Source: Crithidia sp. LVH-60A
Taxonomy: Eukaryota; Euglenozoa; Kinetoplastea; Trypanosomatida; Trypanosomatidae
Assembly (NCBI GenBank): GCA_030078075.1
Contig: CP119644.1
Location: 1,020,001-1,084,000 of the forward strand
Length of the DNA stretch: 64,000 nucleotides
Reading direction: 5' to 3'
Shown piece after piece: positions 49,101 through 60,400 of this stretch. The stretch's first letter is position 1. Each line of letters begins with the position of its first letter. The notes beneath the pieces were generated by a model. That model searched no databases, was not told the origin of the DNA, and worked only from the letters and a program-made list of their open reading frames with translations. Position numbers and translations under genes: made by a program.

Positions 49101-51136
49101 GTCCGCGTGGAGCAGCACCTCTGCCGCAGCGGGTGATGCGCGAGATGCAGGCGGCAGGTAGTCGGCCGCCTCCTCTGCCATCGCAATGAAGTCTTCGGGG
49201 CGGCCCGCCTTCACCCCGCAGAGGTGGCTCAGCCACAGAGCACTTATGGCCATCACCGCCGCGGAGTGCGCTGCGTGTTGCTGACCGATCAGTCGCGGCA
49301 GCATGTGCTGGTGCATCCACTCTTCTACAGAGGCTTTGGTCTTCCACGGCTGCGCGCTGGCGGCGAGAGCAGAAAAGAGAACGGCGCCGTCAGCGAAGTC
49401 CTCCCTATTTAGCTCAATTGTTTCAGGTACGAGGTCGCGACGCCGCGTCGCTGCTGGTTGCGGGGTCGCGGTCAGCCGCAGGACAGCCAGCGCTCCAGTC
49501 CACGTCGAAGCCTCTCGCATCATGCACTGCAACGTGGCCGCGACATCAGACGGCAGCACCGTCGGCTCTGCACTCTGCGCTGATGACCACAAGGAAGCAG
49601 AAAAGGCCTTGCGCACGACACGCAGTGCCTCGCGCCAGTACAGCCGCTCCGCTGCACTCGCCGATGCAGCGGTGTGATAATCAGATAGCGATCGCCGCCG
49701 CGTAGTACTGATTTTCGTGCCTTTTGGGCCGTGTGGTATTATGTGCCCACTGCGCTGCATCGCGCCTAAAGTCAGTAAGCGGAGGTGATCGACAATAGCT
49801 CCCAGCTCCATGGCACGGGCAGCCCGCTCCGACTGCAGGGCAGACTCAGCAACAGCGGCGGGGGCAAGGGTCCAGGCGGCGTCCTCCGCATCGCAGTGTT
49901 GACCCTCTGCTGCCTTCGCAACATTCGATGCGGCCTCTGGTGTGTCGAGGCCGTCCAGCGTGCCCATTGAAGCCTCATACAAGATCCACCGCTTCACCCA
50001 CTCCGGCTGTTGATGAAAAGCAACGCGGTGGGCGATGGTGCTGGGCGGGTGCGCTTCGTGCTCTTCGCTCCCTGGCACAGCACTGTCCCCCGCTTCCTCT
50101 GACACCTCACTTCTTCTTCTCTCTTCCTTTTTCCCCTGCTCCTCCTCCTTTGCTTCGCAGCCGTTGTCTGTGCATCTTTGTCCTTTACCTGCTCCTCGTG
50201 GTGGCGCTGGGCCGCCTCTCGGAACTCCGCCCGCCGCCTCGCCCACAGCCGCCGGTCCTTCTCCATCGCAGCATCCTCCTGCGCCTTCCGCAGCTGTTCC
50301 GCCTCCGTCTTGGCCGCCTGCTCGTACGTCAGGCTCGAGAAGAGCAGCAGCACATCACTCTCCCGCAGCTGCACACCGAGACCCATTAAGCGGTGGTAAA
50401 ACTCCACCGCGGCGGCGGTCGCCCGACTGCGCAGGAGGGAGTGGAAGAAGTAGCGCACCTGCAGCACCACCGACTCGGAGAGCTCAGAGGCGTAGACGCA
50501 GCTGCGGTGGAGGGAGGTCCACATCGCCAGCAGGTCGGCGGCGTCGTCGCCATGGGTCTCAAGGAACTCGAGAAGCGGATCACGCTGGGTTTGAGAGGGC
50601 GGGGGCCGTACAGAGGCAGGTGAGGACGTCTGCGCGGCCGCTCTCGGCGCTGACTCGGAAGACGTCGTAACATCGGTCTTGGTCTCATTTTTTACAATAA
50701 AAGACGAAGCACCACGCTGCGTTGTGTCCGCACTTCTGCTCGCTACACCTTGGTCATCACCTACAACAGATGCGCTTTCCACCGCACTCGTTGCCTTTGT
50801 TTCCCCCAATAACTGCGGTGGCCGTTCTGCTTGTTCATTTTGCCGTTGCAGCGCAGGAGAAGGAGGAGCTGCGGCGTCTGGACGGTAGCGCCAGAGGGCT
50901 CCCCATCGCTGCTCACGCTGCCGCAACTGCCGACGTGAGAGACGGGCGAAGAGATTCGTGTGCGTCGGCAGCCGCACAGTGTGTGAGAGTGACCACAGCG
51001 CGTCTTCCACTGCAGGCGAGGTGGCCACCGACGTCGTGGTCGCGCTCAGCGGTTGCACACCGCGCAGTGCGGAGGATGTGGCGGCAACGGAGTCATGGGC
51101 TAAGAGGGGAAGTCGACGTGGACTCAGGTGGCGCAT
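46199..51136 (-). CDS. very large helical-repeat (PPR-like) protein, probably mitochondrial, read across two frame changes
   Basis: Three long consecutive frames give about 1645 residues. The ATG at 51136 begins MRHLSPRRLPLLAHDSVAAT, a basic presequence-like N-terminus. The body is Ala-rich and helical with recurring units that begin W-x2-(A/S)-(L/F): TWTGALAVLRL, SWRTSLQLCHAV, NWQQAFDALVRVF, RWSQALRHVEAAL, and a PPR-like unit AVEFYHRLMGLGVQL. Such repeats are typical of trypanosomatid mitochondrial RNA-binding and ribosome-assembly proteins. There is a Lys/Glu/Arg coiled-coil stretch around 50150-50300 and an acidic C-terminal end (EDEEEEVDAAS). Frame changes lie near 50140 and 48180, both inside otherwise continuous helical sequence. 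I cannot assign a specific function. Confidence 0.65.
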
Positions 51137-52064
51137 GAAGCGCAACGTGGGCAGATCGGTGACACAAGGATGTGAAGGAAGAGAACCGACCGAGAAGCTA
51201 ATGCCTGATCACTAACGTGGCTATGGCGAATTACAGCTTCTCTAAATTTAAGTAAATATTTAAAATGATGATTTTTGAATGGTGAAGCAATTATTGAGCA
51301 TACATTGATACTGCGAAAGACGCGCGTCCTTCCAAACAAATTATGTGCGTATTTTCCTCTTAGTTTTTTTTTTGATGTTGTTGTTATTAGTCGACTGCTG
51401 TTTTCTCCCAAAAAAGAACAACCCAAAACGAAACCGGGAAGAAAACGAAGCAAGAGAAGCAAGAAAAGAATCCGAAGTGCTTCCTATCCTATTCTTTTTG
51501 CCTCTTAGTTCAACTGCTTCACTCACTGATGAAAGCCAGGAGATGGAAGAACCTTCGTAATAAAAGCACTTTGGTGCAGAGGGGCGGAGTAATCAGCTTC
51601 TCCTCTTTTCGCTGCTGGACGGGACGGTGTGAGAGGGCGTGGAAAAGTTTCAGTGATGCACAAAAGGAAAAAGCGGGGAGGAAGGAACACAAGAAACAGA
51701 TGAAGCATGTGAAGCACAGCAGTGGTGCCTCGGCACGGGCGGGTGTGGGAAGACTGTACAGGAATGGCAAATCCTCAGTAGATTCTGCCTCTCGCGTATC
51801 GCCACATAAACGTCACTTTTTAGATCTAAAGCGATAATGCACACTGATCGTTGAAGGAAAACAAAAAAAAACCGTTTCAATTGGTAGGTTCAGAGAGCAA
51901 CACAGAGAGCGTCAAGAAGCACTTGCGACAAAAAGCACGTGCAGTCATCGATGTAAAAGAGCCGCACTCAATGAAGCTCGACAATACAATAAAAAAAAAA
52001 AGCACAGTAGGCAAACGCACACTAAAAATGTCACGATCAACGCACACACTGTTTTTCTTAGCCA
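51137..52064. other. intergenic spacer, no gene seen
   Basis: AT-rich spacer with T9 and A10 runs (near 51364 and 51991) and pyrimidine tracts. No protein-like frame or RNA gene seen. Confidence 0.55.
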
Positions 52065-53756
52065 TCACTTCGTCTTGGCATGGCGGCGGCGGTAAACAGA
52101 GGGGTCGATTATCTGAAAAAGACGCCGCACCACAACTCCCCACACGTAGCTCGCCGCCATCAAGCCCAGAAGAACAGCCAGGCACACCACACGCTGGCTC
52201 GGTCGCATCAGCAGCAGTACACCGCTCGCCCACGCTCCGGCATTGCTGAAGTGCACCGCCAACACCACCGCAGGCAGCAGCGGCGGCACCACCGACTCCA
52301 GCAAACAGGCGAAGAGAAAGAGCTTGCGCAAGCGGCCCGATGTGTTCGACGCCGCACTACCTGGAGAACGACCACTCACGCCGCCGAGGCGCATTCGCGA
52401 TGCCTGGACGCGGCGCAGGCACCACTCCTTCACCTCCCCAGCCAGCCAGAGAAAGGCGGCGGTGATGAGGCAGCAGAGACCGAAGGGGTAGAGGACGTGG
52501 CTCACCCACTCCTTCTCTACAAGGGCGGTGAGCGGAGCCGTGGCGCTCAGCAGCGGCAGCACCTCCACCGCGTTCCCCACGTCATCCCCGAGGCGCTGCC
52601 TCGCCACCAGCTCTAGAGCGAAGAGAAGAGCGTCGGCGGCGGGCAGCTGCTTGCGGTGTAGGACACCTTTGTAAACGCTCGAGTACTGGTCCAGCACCTC
52701 CTTCGCCTTCACAAGGCGTGCGCGGTGCTTCAGCAGCTGCTTCAATTGCATCTCCTTCGCCTCCGTGGCGCCGTCGTTGCCAACGATAGCGGCGTGGGTG
52801 CTCTCGAAGCTTGCAGACACCCAACTCGCTGCTGCCTGAGCCAGCGGGTCGGCCAACGCAACAACGCGAGCGACAAGCAGTCGGCTGGCAGCTACCACAT
52901 CATCCAAAGCACGCAGCTCAGCCTCCACCTCGGCACGCACGACGTCGGCGTCGCGGTCGGCAATAGTGTTGCTGCGGTTCTGCCAAATCCCGCGAACGGA
53001 GCGCAGCTCCTTCTCCACCTGCGGCAGCACCTCCGCGTCGAGCACGATGGGTGTGCGGAGCAATGCAAACGGCGCAGACGATGCCGTGGTTGCTGCGGCG
53101 GCCGTCGTGTTCGCACCGAGCGACGGCACAATGTCGCGTACAGCCCTCGCGGAGGTGTGTGCAAAGTGTCGCTCTGCGAGTTCACGGTATGCCTTCTCTG
53201 CAGGAGCGGCGGTGGTCCCTGCCGCCTTTAGCTGCTGCCACAGCGTCGCAACGTTGTCTCTCGCCTTCGTCCACGCGCCCCTCATGCCCTCCGTTGTGTC
53301 AGTATCGAAGGAAGCTTGCTGCTTCACTGCGCTCTGGATACGGCGCTGCACCTGGCGCTCGCTAAAGTAGTCGGTGAGTGCGGCAGCGCTGCCCTCCGGA
53401 CGGCCATCGGCTTTTTTGTCTGCCGTACCAGCCTGCTCCTCATTCACCAGCTGCTGTTGCTGGCGGTAGGCGCGCAGTGAACGGACGTGGTTCCTCCACT
53501 CACGCCACAGTTTAGTGTCGCGGTTCTCTGCAGCAAAGAAGACGTCTTCGCTGGCGGCGGTGAAGTCGAACTGCCACTCGCCATCGCGTTGGCGGGAGAG
53601 GGCGATCGTCTTGGCCTCTGGCAGCGTGCCGGGTTCAATGGTAATAGAGGTGGCGGAGCGTGTTGGGGTAGCGGCTGCAACAGCAGAGGTGACGTCGGTG
53701 CAGCACAGCAATGCTAGCACCACTACCGCCACAGCTGCTGCACGTGAAACGGTCAT
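52065..53756 (-). CDS. hypothetical secretory-pathway multi-pass membrane protein
   Basis: A 563-residue protein with a good signal peptide (MTVSRAAAVAVVVLALLCCT, cleavage near residue 25), a long helical, Ala/Glu/Arg-rich lumenal or extracellular region of about 390 residues, and a C-terminal membrane domain of about 150 residues with four hydrophobic segments (FGLCCLITAAFLWLAG; LFLFACLLESVVPPLLPAVV; a short Ala/Leu-rich one; VVCLAVLLGLMAASYVWGVV), ending in a basic tail RRRHAKTK. NRS and ANTTAA offer possible N-glycosylation sites. The KTK-type end resembles a dilysine-like retrieval signal only loosely. No known family is recognised; ER or Golgi membrane location is the best guess. The single intact frame contrasts with its broken neighbours. 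Confidence 0.8.
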   Translation of the reverse strand: MTVSRAAAVAVVVLALLCCTDVTSAVAAATPTRSATSITIEPGTLPEAKTIALSRQRDGEWQFDFTAASEDVFFAAENRDTKLWREWRNHVRSLRAYRQQQQLVNEEQAGTADKKADGRPEGSAAALTDYFSERQVQRRIQSAVKQQASFDTDTTEGMRGAWTKARDNVATLWQQLKAAGTTAAPAEKAYRELAERHFAHTSARAVRDIVPSLGANTTAAAATTASSAPFALLRTPIVLDAEVLPQVEKELRSVRGIWQNRSNTIADRDADVVRAEVEAELRALDDVVAASRLLVARVVALADPLAQAAASWVSASFESTHAAIVGNDGATEAKEMQLKQLLKHRARLVKAKEVLDQYSSVYKGVLHRKQLPAADALLFALELVARQRLGDDVGNAVEVLPLLSATAPLTALVEKEWVSHVLYPFGLCCLITAAFLWLAGEVKEWCLRRVQASRMRLGGVSGRSPGSAASNTSGRLRKLFLFACLLESVVPPLLPAVVLAVHFSNAGAWASGVLLLMRPSQRVVCLAVLLGLMAASYVWGVVVRRLFQIIDPSVYRRRHAKTK

Positions 53757-56093
53757 TTAATTGGTATGTAAGAAGGAGCTTCTTATTCTGCGCTGCAGTA
53801 TGTGCTGACAGACAGCAGCGATGCGCCGCTGGGAAAACGCAGCGCAAGAACAGGCAGGCTACTACTCTCGGAATGACTAAGGCAAGCAAGTGCTTTGCCA
53901 CGCGCACGCTATTGTTCTTTGCTTCGCTGACGACTTCGTTCTCTTTTTTGTTGGGCTTGTGTTAAGGAGAAGCAGGGAAAGCCAATCAGCAGGGATTAGC
54001 GAACGAAAAAAAAAAGATTATAGGTTAGGAGAGAAAGAATGGGGACCTCAACAAGAGATGGTGTGGGAGGGAAGCTCAGCGTTTCATCTGTGCTGTCACT
54101 ATCCACGCTCTTTCTTTTAGTAGATAAGTAAGCATCAACAGTGGCATTTTCAGCCCTTTGTTTAATTTCACCTCAGTGGGGTCATAGCGGACGTTAACGA
54201 TTCACGAGGAGCAGCCAAAAACAATTGGTACAAATACCAAGACCGCTTTATTCTCTCGTCGAGTCGGCGTTCATCTTTTGTGTCATGATTCGTTTATTTT
54301 CGCCGTTTAGCTTTTTATGTGACTCCACCTGATGTGCTTTTGATAAGAATATACTCCACCTAAAAAAAACTGGAAAACGAAAACAAAAGGAAGAGCAAAC
54401 AAGCAAACCGGCCTGCCACATGGCACCGTGGATGACGCAGAGAAAAAAAAAAGCATTACTCACAGGGAGAAACAAGTAGGGAACAGTAAAGGAAAGCTAT
54501 TCAGTTTTGGTTGTTGACCTACTCGCCAAGAAATAAAAGAAGAAAAAGAGCGCATTCAATATGGACCGCGAGGAGATGAAAAAGAAGGGGAGGGGAGGAT
54601 GAGAAGCAGGCAAAACATAACCACGCTACTCCTCGTTCGTTCGCATTTTTTCTTTTTAAAGATGAGAAAGTGCACGTTTTTCAGTAAATTCATCGGTGCT
54701 TTGTACTCCGCAAACGGACCACTTTAGTCCGAGCACACCAATGCGCCGCTGCTGTCTGTGTGTGCTGAATTATTGAGTCTGGCCATATGAGAAAAAAAAT
54801 ATACACACGGGAACAAAAACAGAGGAAAAAAAAATTTTAACGAAGGGGAGAGAGCGGTGTTTAGCAACAAGGTGCTTCTTTTATTTTCTTTCCAAAGACC
54901 CCCAATAAGTTCTCTGGCCGTGAAAACACACGCCGCCACACACACACACACATTTTCAAAAGAATCAGAACAGGAAGAGAGCGGGAGAGGAGCAAACAAG
55001 GGTCGCTTTCAGAAATAAAACGGATATTCTGGAGAGCAACACAGACACAAGCAGACACAAAAGGCAGAAGCTGCACACCGACTTGAAATTAATTGGCCGG
55101 TCTCTGACAGCATCACCAAAGCACTTTAACGAAGACTGAAGGCACTGCCGCGAACAGCAAAAACCCCCCCGCAGATATACACAGGTACACACAAGCACAC
55201 AAAGGCATACGACGTGTCAACGCGTGCAGGCCATCAAAGGAATGGCAGGCAACACAGCGCCGCGGCACAGAGCGCACATCAGCACTTCTCCCTTTAACCT
55301 ATAAACAGATAAATATAGACGGCACAAATTCCAGAAGATGAGAGAAAGATGGAGATACAATAATAAAAAGTTCACGAACAAAGGCGATCACAACGGCACC
55401 GACAACGAACCACCACAGCAGGTTTGAGCTCCAGAACCCACTGCTAAAAAAACACGTAGGCACGAAGAGTTTCACGGGAGAAGAAAAAAAAAGAGAGAAA
55501 AAAAAAAGAAGAGAGGAGAAAGCGATAAGTGCAGCAGATATGTGAACAAAAATAGCTAAATAAGGTACGCGATTCAACAAACGGACGCAGCAGCGTCTCA
55601 GAAGTGTCAGAAAAGACACCAACAAAAAAAGGGAGAAAAAACAATGCCTAAACGTTAGAGACGAAATTATTAATTTTGATGACGTGCGGAGAGAAGCACG
55701 AGAAGGAAAAAAAAAAAAAAGCATACCACAACAAAATGATATACGCACAACAAAAGGAAGAAGATGCACACACAGAGAAACAGAGAGCCGCAACCATCGC
55801 AGCCGCTGAGCCAGCCCACTGAACACCACAGACGATGAAGTCTCTTGATGTCGGAAAGGCTGTAGCGGTAGTGGTGGTGGCGACCGGTTCCGATCTCATC
55901 AACCAGTCTCCCACTGTTTAGCCGAGAACACACAAAAAAGAGGGAAAAAATAGACATACTGGCCTCCGCTACTGCTTTACTGCTCGACCAATTGTTTGGG
56001 TCGTTACTATAGGTTTTTTTGTTTTGTTGAAGTAAGGGAAAAGGAAAAAGAAGAACGACACCTGGAAGGCCTCTTTCTACGTTGCGCCATGCG
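53757..56093. other. 2.3-kb gene-free spacer
   Basis: The longest spacer. AT-rich throughout, with A8-A14 runs (for example near 55710), a (CA)n patch at about 54936-54952 and many pyrimidine tracts. Minus-strand frames at 55299-55829 (GTG start) and 55648-55957 give hydrophobic Phe/Leu/Cys-rich products that look like translated pyrimidine tracts. I see no tRNA, snoRNA or repeat, but a small RNA cannot be excluded by eye. Confidence 0.5.
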
Positions 56094-56714
56094 TTAGAAG
56101 CTCTCGGAGTCTAAGGATTCCATGTCCATGTCTTTGCGATAGCGCGCCTCGCTCGCGGCAAGGCGGCGGTCCTCCTCCTCATCACCCAGCGGCACCTCCT
56201 CCGACGGAAATGCCTGTACAGGCTGCGGCGACGGCGGCGGCGAGGCAGCGCGCAGATACGTCGGCTTCTGCCACTTAGGCGCCGGCGCGTCCACCTTCTT
56301 CGCCCTATTATACAAGTACACAATGTAGCTCGTCTGCGCGACGACAACACCCACAACGATGCCGACGAGGATCACCTGTGGCGTGCTGGAGAGGAAGCCG
56401 TTGTTCGCCTTCTCCTGCGCCGCTTTCTGGGCGTGGTCTCTGCTGCCGATGCCCGTCACCTCCATCCCCTTCTCGACGATGATGCCGACTGCTGCCGTGC
56501 CGCCATGCGCCGTGGTCTTTACTAGATCCTTGCTGATGTTCACAATCGCCTCGGCTTTGGAGTCTTCGTAGACGCTGGAAATGGTCTCTTTCGTGCCTTT
56601 GGCCGCCACCTTCGACGCGCCGCGGACGCCTTTGAAGATGGACACCCACGCCCCTACTGTCTGGTCCCAGCTGTCCCTGAAGTGCTGCGTGAAATTCTCA
56701 GGATCATTCGACAT
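56094..56714 (-). CDS. hypothetical single-pass membrane protein
   Basis: A 206-residue protein from the ATG at 56714 (MSNDPENFTQHFRDSWDQTV). No signal peptide. The first 110 residues are amphipathic and Lys/Ala/Gly-rich; a single membrane helix lies at about 113-134 (VILVGIVVGVVVAQTSYIVY), followed by NRAKK and a Pro-rich, then acidic C-terminal tail (DMDMESLDSESF). This tail-proximal anchor with basic residues after it suggests an organelle outer membrane or ER protein with its N-terminal part in the cytosol. An N-terminal extension in the same frame is UTR-like, and the chosen ATG opens the GC-rich part. Not recognised further. Confidence 0.8.
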   Translation of the reverse strand: MSNDPENFTQHFRDSWDQTVGAWVSIFKGVRGASKVAAKGTKETISSVYEDSKAEAIVNISKDLVKTTAHGGTAAVGIIVEKGMEVTGIGSRDHAQKAAQEKANNGFLSSTPQVILVGIVVGVVVAQTSYIVYLYNRAKKVDAPAPKWQKPTYLRAASPPPSPQPVQAFPSEEVPLGDEEEDRRLAASEARYRKDMDMESLDSESF

Positions 56715-57437
56715 GGTTGTGTGTTTTTTGTTGTGGCAATGTGGTAATCTGTTGGTGCCGTCTTCGGTAACGACGTGCGTCGTAGACAAAGGAGAGACGC
56801 AATGCGTAAGGGTGAAAAGAAAGCAAAAAAAAAATGAGAAAGGCGCTGTGAAGGCGCGCTTCACGAAAGCCGTGAAAGTAAAATAAAGCCGCCGAAATAC
56901 TTAGCGAATATCGTCTGCCTATGGTCGTGAAATGCAAAACGCACACACACGCTCTGTCTCTCTAGTAAGTTTGCTTTTTTTAGCGCGTATGAGTGCAGCT
57001 GCGAGTGCGGAACTGCAAAGAAGAGTACAGCGGGTATGACGTTGGAGTGTGCGTCGGAAAGCAGTGTCGGAAGCCAGCAGGCGACGTTGAAGAAAGGGGA
57101 GAGAAGGGAAACAGGAAAAAAAGTGGAAGCAGCAATTTCGACCATGTCAAGTGGCAGCACCTCTCATACTGTTTTTAGTTGTTTCGTAGCTGCTCCAACC
57201 GGGAGTCGAACAAACGAAAATTGTTACGCAACACTTGCAACAGATGATTCATTGCGGTACCATGTCAACAAAGATCATGTGGCCATTGGCGGCACCTCTT
57301 TTTTGTTGTTGTTGTGGACACGCAGTACACATAATGAATAAAATGGCGAAGCGGAAGAAAAAAACAGCTGGTAAAGAAAAGCAAAGCCGTTAAAGAAACA
57401 CTTTTTCAAGCACACTAACGCCTGTGGAGTCGCTCAC
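56715..57437. other. intergenic spacer, no gene seen
   Basis: AT-rich spacer. Near 57195 there is a GGGAGTCGAAC string that recalls a tRNA T-loop on the minus strand, but its flanking bases do not pair, so I do not call a tRNA. Otherwise nothing seen. Confidence 0.5.
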
Positions 57438-60400
57438 CTACGGAAAGACGTGGCGCAGCCACAGCCACCACGACTGCAGCGCTGCACCCCAGCGGTGCCC
57501 ACTGACACGGTGCAGGCGGCCGTTGTAAAACGTCCCCTCGCCGTAGGTGAGCGTCTCCACGCTGATCTCACGCGTGCGTCGGTTCCACGGCTCGACCAGC
57601 TGCGTCGACGCCTGTGCAAAGCGCTTCCGCGGGGTGTGCTGCAGATCGGTGGAGGGCACAGTCACTGCGGGGTCTGACAGGTTACGGTGGTAGTCGGCCT
57701 CGGAGAGCGGGAGACGGCGGGCGGGTGGCGCATCGATCAGGTCGTAGTCGAAGGCGAGGCGGTCGCCGAGGTCACGCAGCAGCTGTGTCACGTTCGTCTG
57801 TGCCTGTCGCCACTCCTCCTTGCTCCACTCTGCACCTGCACCTGCAGCCGCCGCCCTCAACCCCTTCTCGCGCTGAATCAACGCACCTCACCTCCGCCAC
57901 ACACTGCAGATCTGCCGCAGGAAAGATGGCACCCTCAAAAGCCATCTGATGGACCCGTCCGGTTTCATAGAAAGCCCGACGCGTCAGCAGCCCCGCACAC
58001 CACAGCAAATGATCCAACGCCTCAGCAGATTTTGCTTTCCCGCTCTTTGTGGAAGCGGCAAGTGCGCGTGCCGCCTTCCACCTGCTTAGTCGCGCGAAGA
58101 GCTCCTGCCGGCCCTCCACCGAGGCGTAGCGAAACGGCGAGCGGGTGTTGAGCGTGAGGAAGGAGCCGTCCATGGGCTGCCCCGCCTTCTCCCGCTGCCA
58201 CTGCGCGCTTACGTGGTGCTCTGTCCAGACGCTAGCCGTCCACCGGCCAAAGACGTCATCGGCCAAATAGTTGGCCAGGTGCTGCGCGTACGGGTTGCCG
58301 CGGTCGGTGGCCTCGTAGAAGAGAAGAGAGAAGCCCTCTGGCATGCCCGACTCGAGGGTGAAGCTGAGGAGTTGACAGGCGATGAAGTGCTCCCGCAGAC
58401 CGGCGTCCTCAGCGAAAGCGGAGACGAACGCAGACACGGAGCTTGTCTCCTCGAGCGGCGGCGTACCTGCAGAGTCGGAAGCTGGAGAAGACGATGGGAA
58501 AACGCGGCTCGCGTCCTCTTTTCCCTCTTTGTCCCCACTACTGCCGCTCTCTTTTATTGCATCCCCTTGCGCTGCACCGTCACCCAGGTACGTCAGCCGC
58601 ACTCGCTGCTGCTCCGACGGCTCAATAAACTGCAGACGACTCGCCATCGCCGACAGAATGCTCTCCGACGTCGTCGATGTGAAGGGGTACAGCAGCGCGT
58701 TGTAGGTCGCATGCAGGGCCGTGCCGAGGAAAGGTCCACCGCGACGCATTCAGGTACTCGTGCACGTCGGCCGCGTACAGCAGCGGCTGCAGGTCGGCCG
58801 TCTCCAACGTTTGCTGCTTCACTCGGCGCAGTGTCCGCAGCCGGAAGCGCCGCGGCGGGGCGTCATCAAATACGGCGCGTCGGCGACGGCTCACTGACGC
58901 ACCGTCCGTCCCACCGCCCACGGCGTAGCTGCCACTGCGCAGAAGCTCGGCGGCGGGCTCCAGGCCGTGGATGTGGCGCGTTGCGAAGCGCAGCAGCCGG
59001 GCGGCGTAGCTCTCCACCGTGTCATCCACCAGCGGCAAGAAATGCGGTACGCGACCCAAAGAAGTGCGGCGCAGCGGCGTGGGCCAACGCACGCACCTTT
59101 GCAATGGAAAGGACCGGAGCACCGGTGGTTGCGTCGCGGGCGTGGAGGAGAAACGAGGCCAACACAAAAGGGTCGGTGCGACGCACGGAGTAGGAGGTGG
59201 AGTCGAGCAGGTGCACCAAGGAGAAGTCCCGCTTCCACCGCTTCATCGCTGCGAGACACAGGAGAAAGAGCGCGTGTGCGTCGATCGCCTCTGCCGGGTG
59301 AAGTGCAGGCGCCGCAGCGTGCTTGTCGGGTTCGGCGTGCTTCAACACCCTCAGCTCGTCCTCTCCTTCTGACGAGTTCCGCTGCTGCTGCTGCTGAGTA
59401 CTTGGCAAGCCGGTGCTGAGAAGGCTGGCCAGCACTCTGAAAGGCTCTACCGTCCACTGCGAGAGGCGTCGCTCCACGTCTGCGACCTGCAGCGCAGCCG
59501 CCGCCAGCGCGCCGCCCTTCGCCCAGCGACTCAGTCCCACCAACAACAACGCCTCCGTGTAGACAAAGGGGGAGTCGGCGACGCTGCGGCAGCGCTCCAC
59601 CGCACGCTGCGCCAACGCATCCGGCGACGTACGCGGCCGCTTCGCCTTCCCTGCTGCCCCCTCTGCCCGTTCAGTGGCCGCCTCCACGTCATCGGCGAGC
59701 ATCTCCGCCGCAAACGCGACCTCGTCGGAGCCCTCCGCCAACGTTAAGAGCGCCTCGTACGGCGATAACGGTAAAGAAGAGGAAGAGGAGACGCCAGCAG
59801 ACGCGTTGTCAGAGCTCTGTGCTGCACTCTTCAGCTGACGCCCCATCTGACGCACCCGCCCGAACCGCTTCACCAGCAGCTGCTGCAGGCGCAGCGACAT
59901 CTCCAGCGAGAGCGAGGCGTACAGGTGGCTCAGCTCATAGTTTCCGGTGTGGAGGAGGTGCACGTAGCTCAGCGAGAGAAGCGTCGTGTGCAGCATCGAG
60001 TAGAGGGTTTCGGAGGTCGGCACGCTGAGATGCGCTGGAGTGTGCGTGGGCAGCGGGACAGCAGCAGCGGCAGCGGCAGTACCGCCAGACGCACTCGAAC
60101 ACTGCAGGAGTGTGTGGCGGGGGTTGCCGAGCACACGAAACACCTCCGCTGCGTGCTCCGGACATGAAGGCGGAAAGGGCAGCCCCATTGCCGTCCGCAG
60201 CCGACCTGCCGCACCACCGCCACCGCGTGAGCGTTGCGACGACAGCAGCGAGCGCAGGTCGACATCGCAGAAGTAGCCGAGCTGTCGCAGCACCACGAGC
60301 AGCTCACACTCCGCCTCTCCGGCGTCGCGCGGGGTGTCTTTAAAGCCGGAGAGAAGGATGTTCGCCTTCAGAGCGCGGCGGCTCAGGCGTGCTGTGATGC

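Noticed and set aside
55299-55957. Minus-strand frames with hydrophobic products
   Set aside because: Mostly GTG starts, extreme Phe/Leu/Ser/Cys content, and overlapping alternatives of equal quality; typical of UTR sequence.
57170-57260. Possible tRNA on the minus strand (T-loop-like TTCGACTC)
   Set aside because: The bases flanking the loop do not form the five-base T stem and no acceptor or anticodon arms can be placed.
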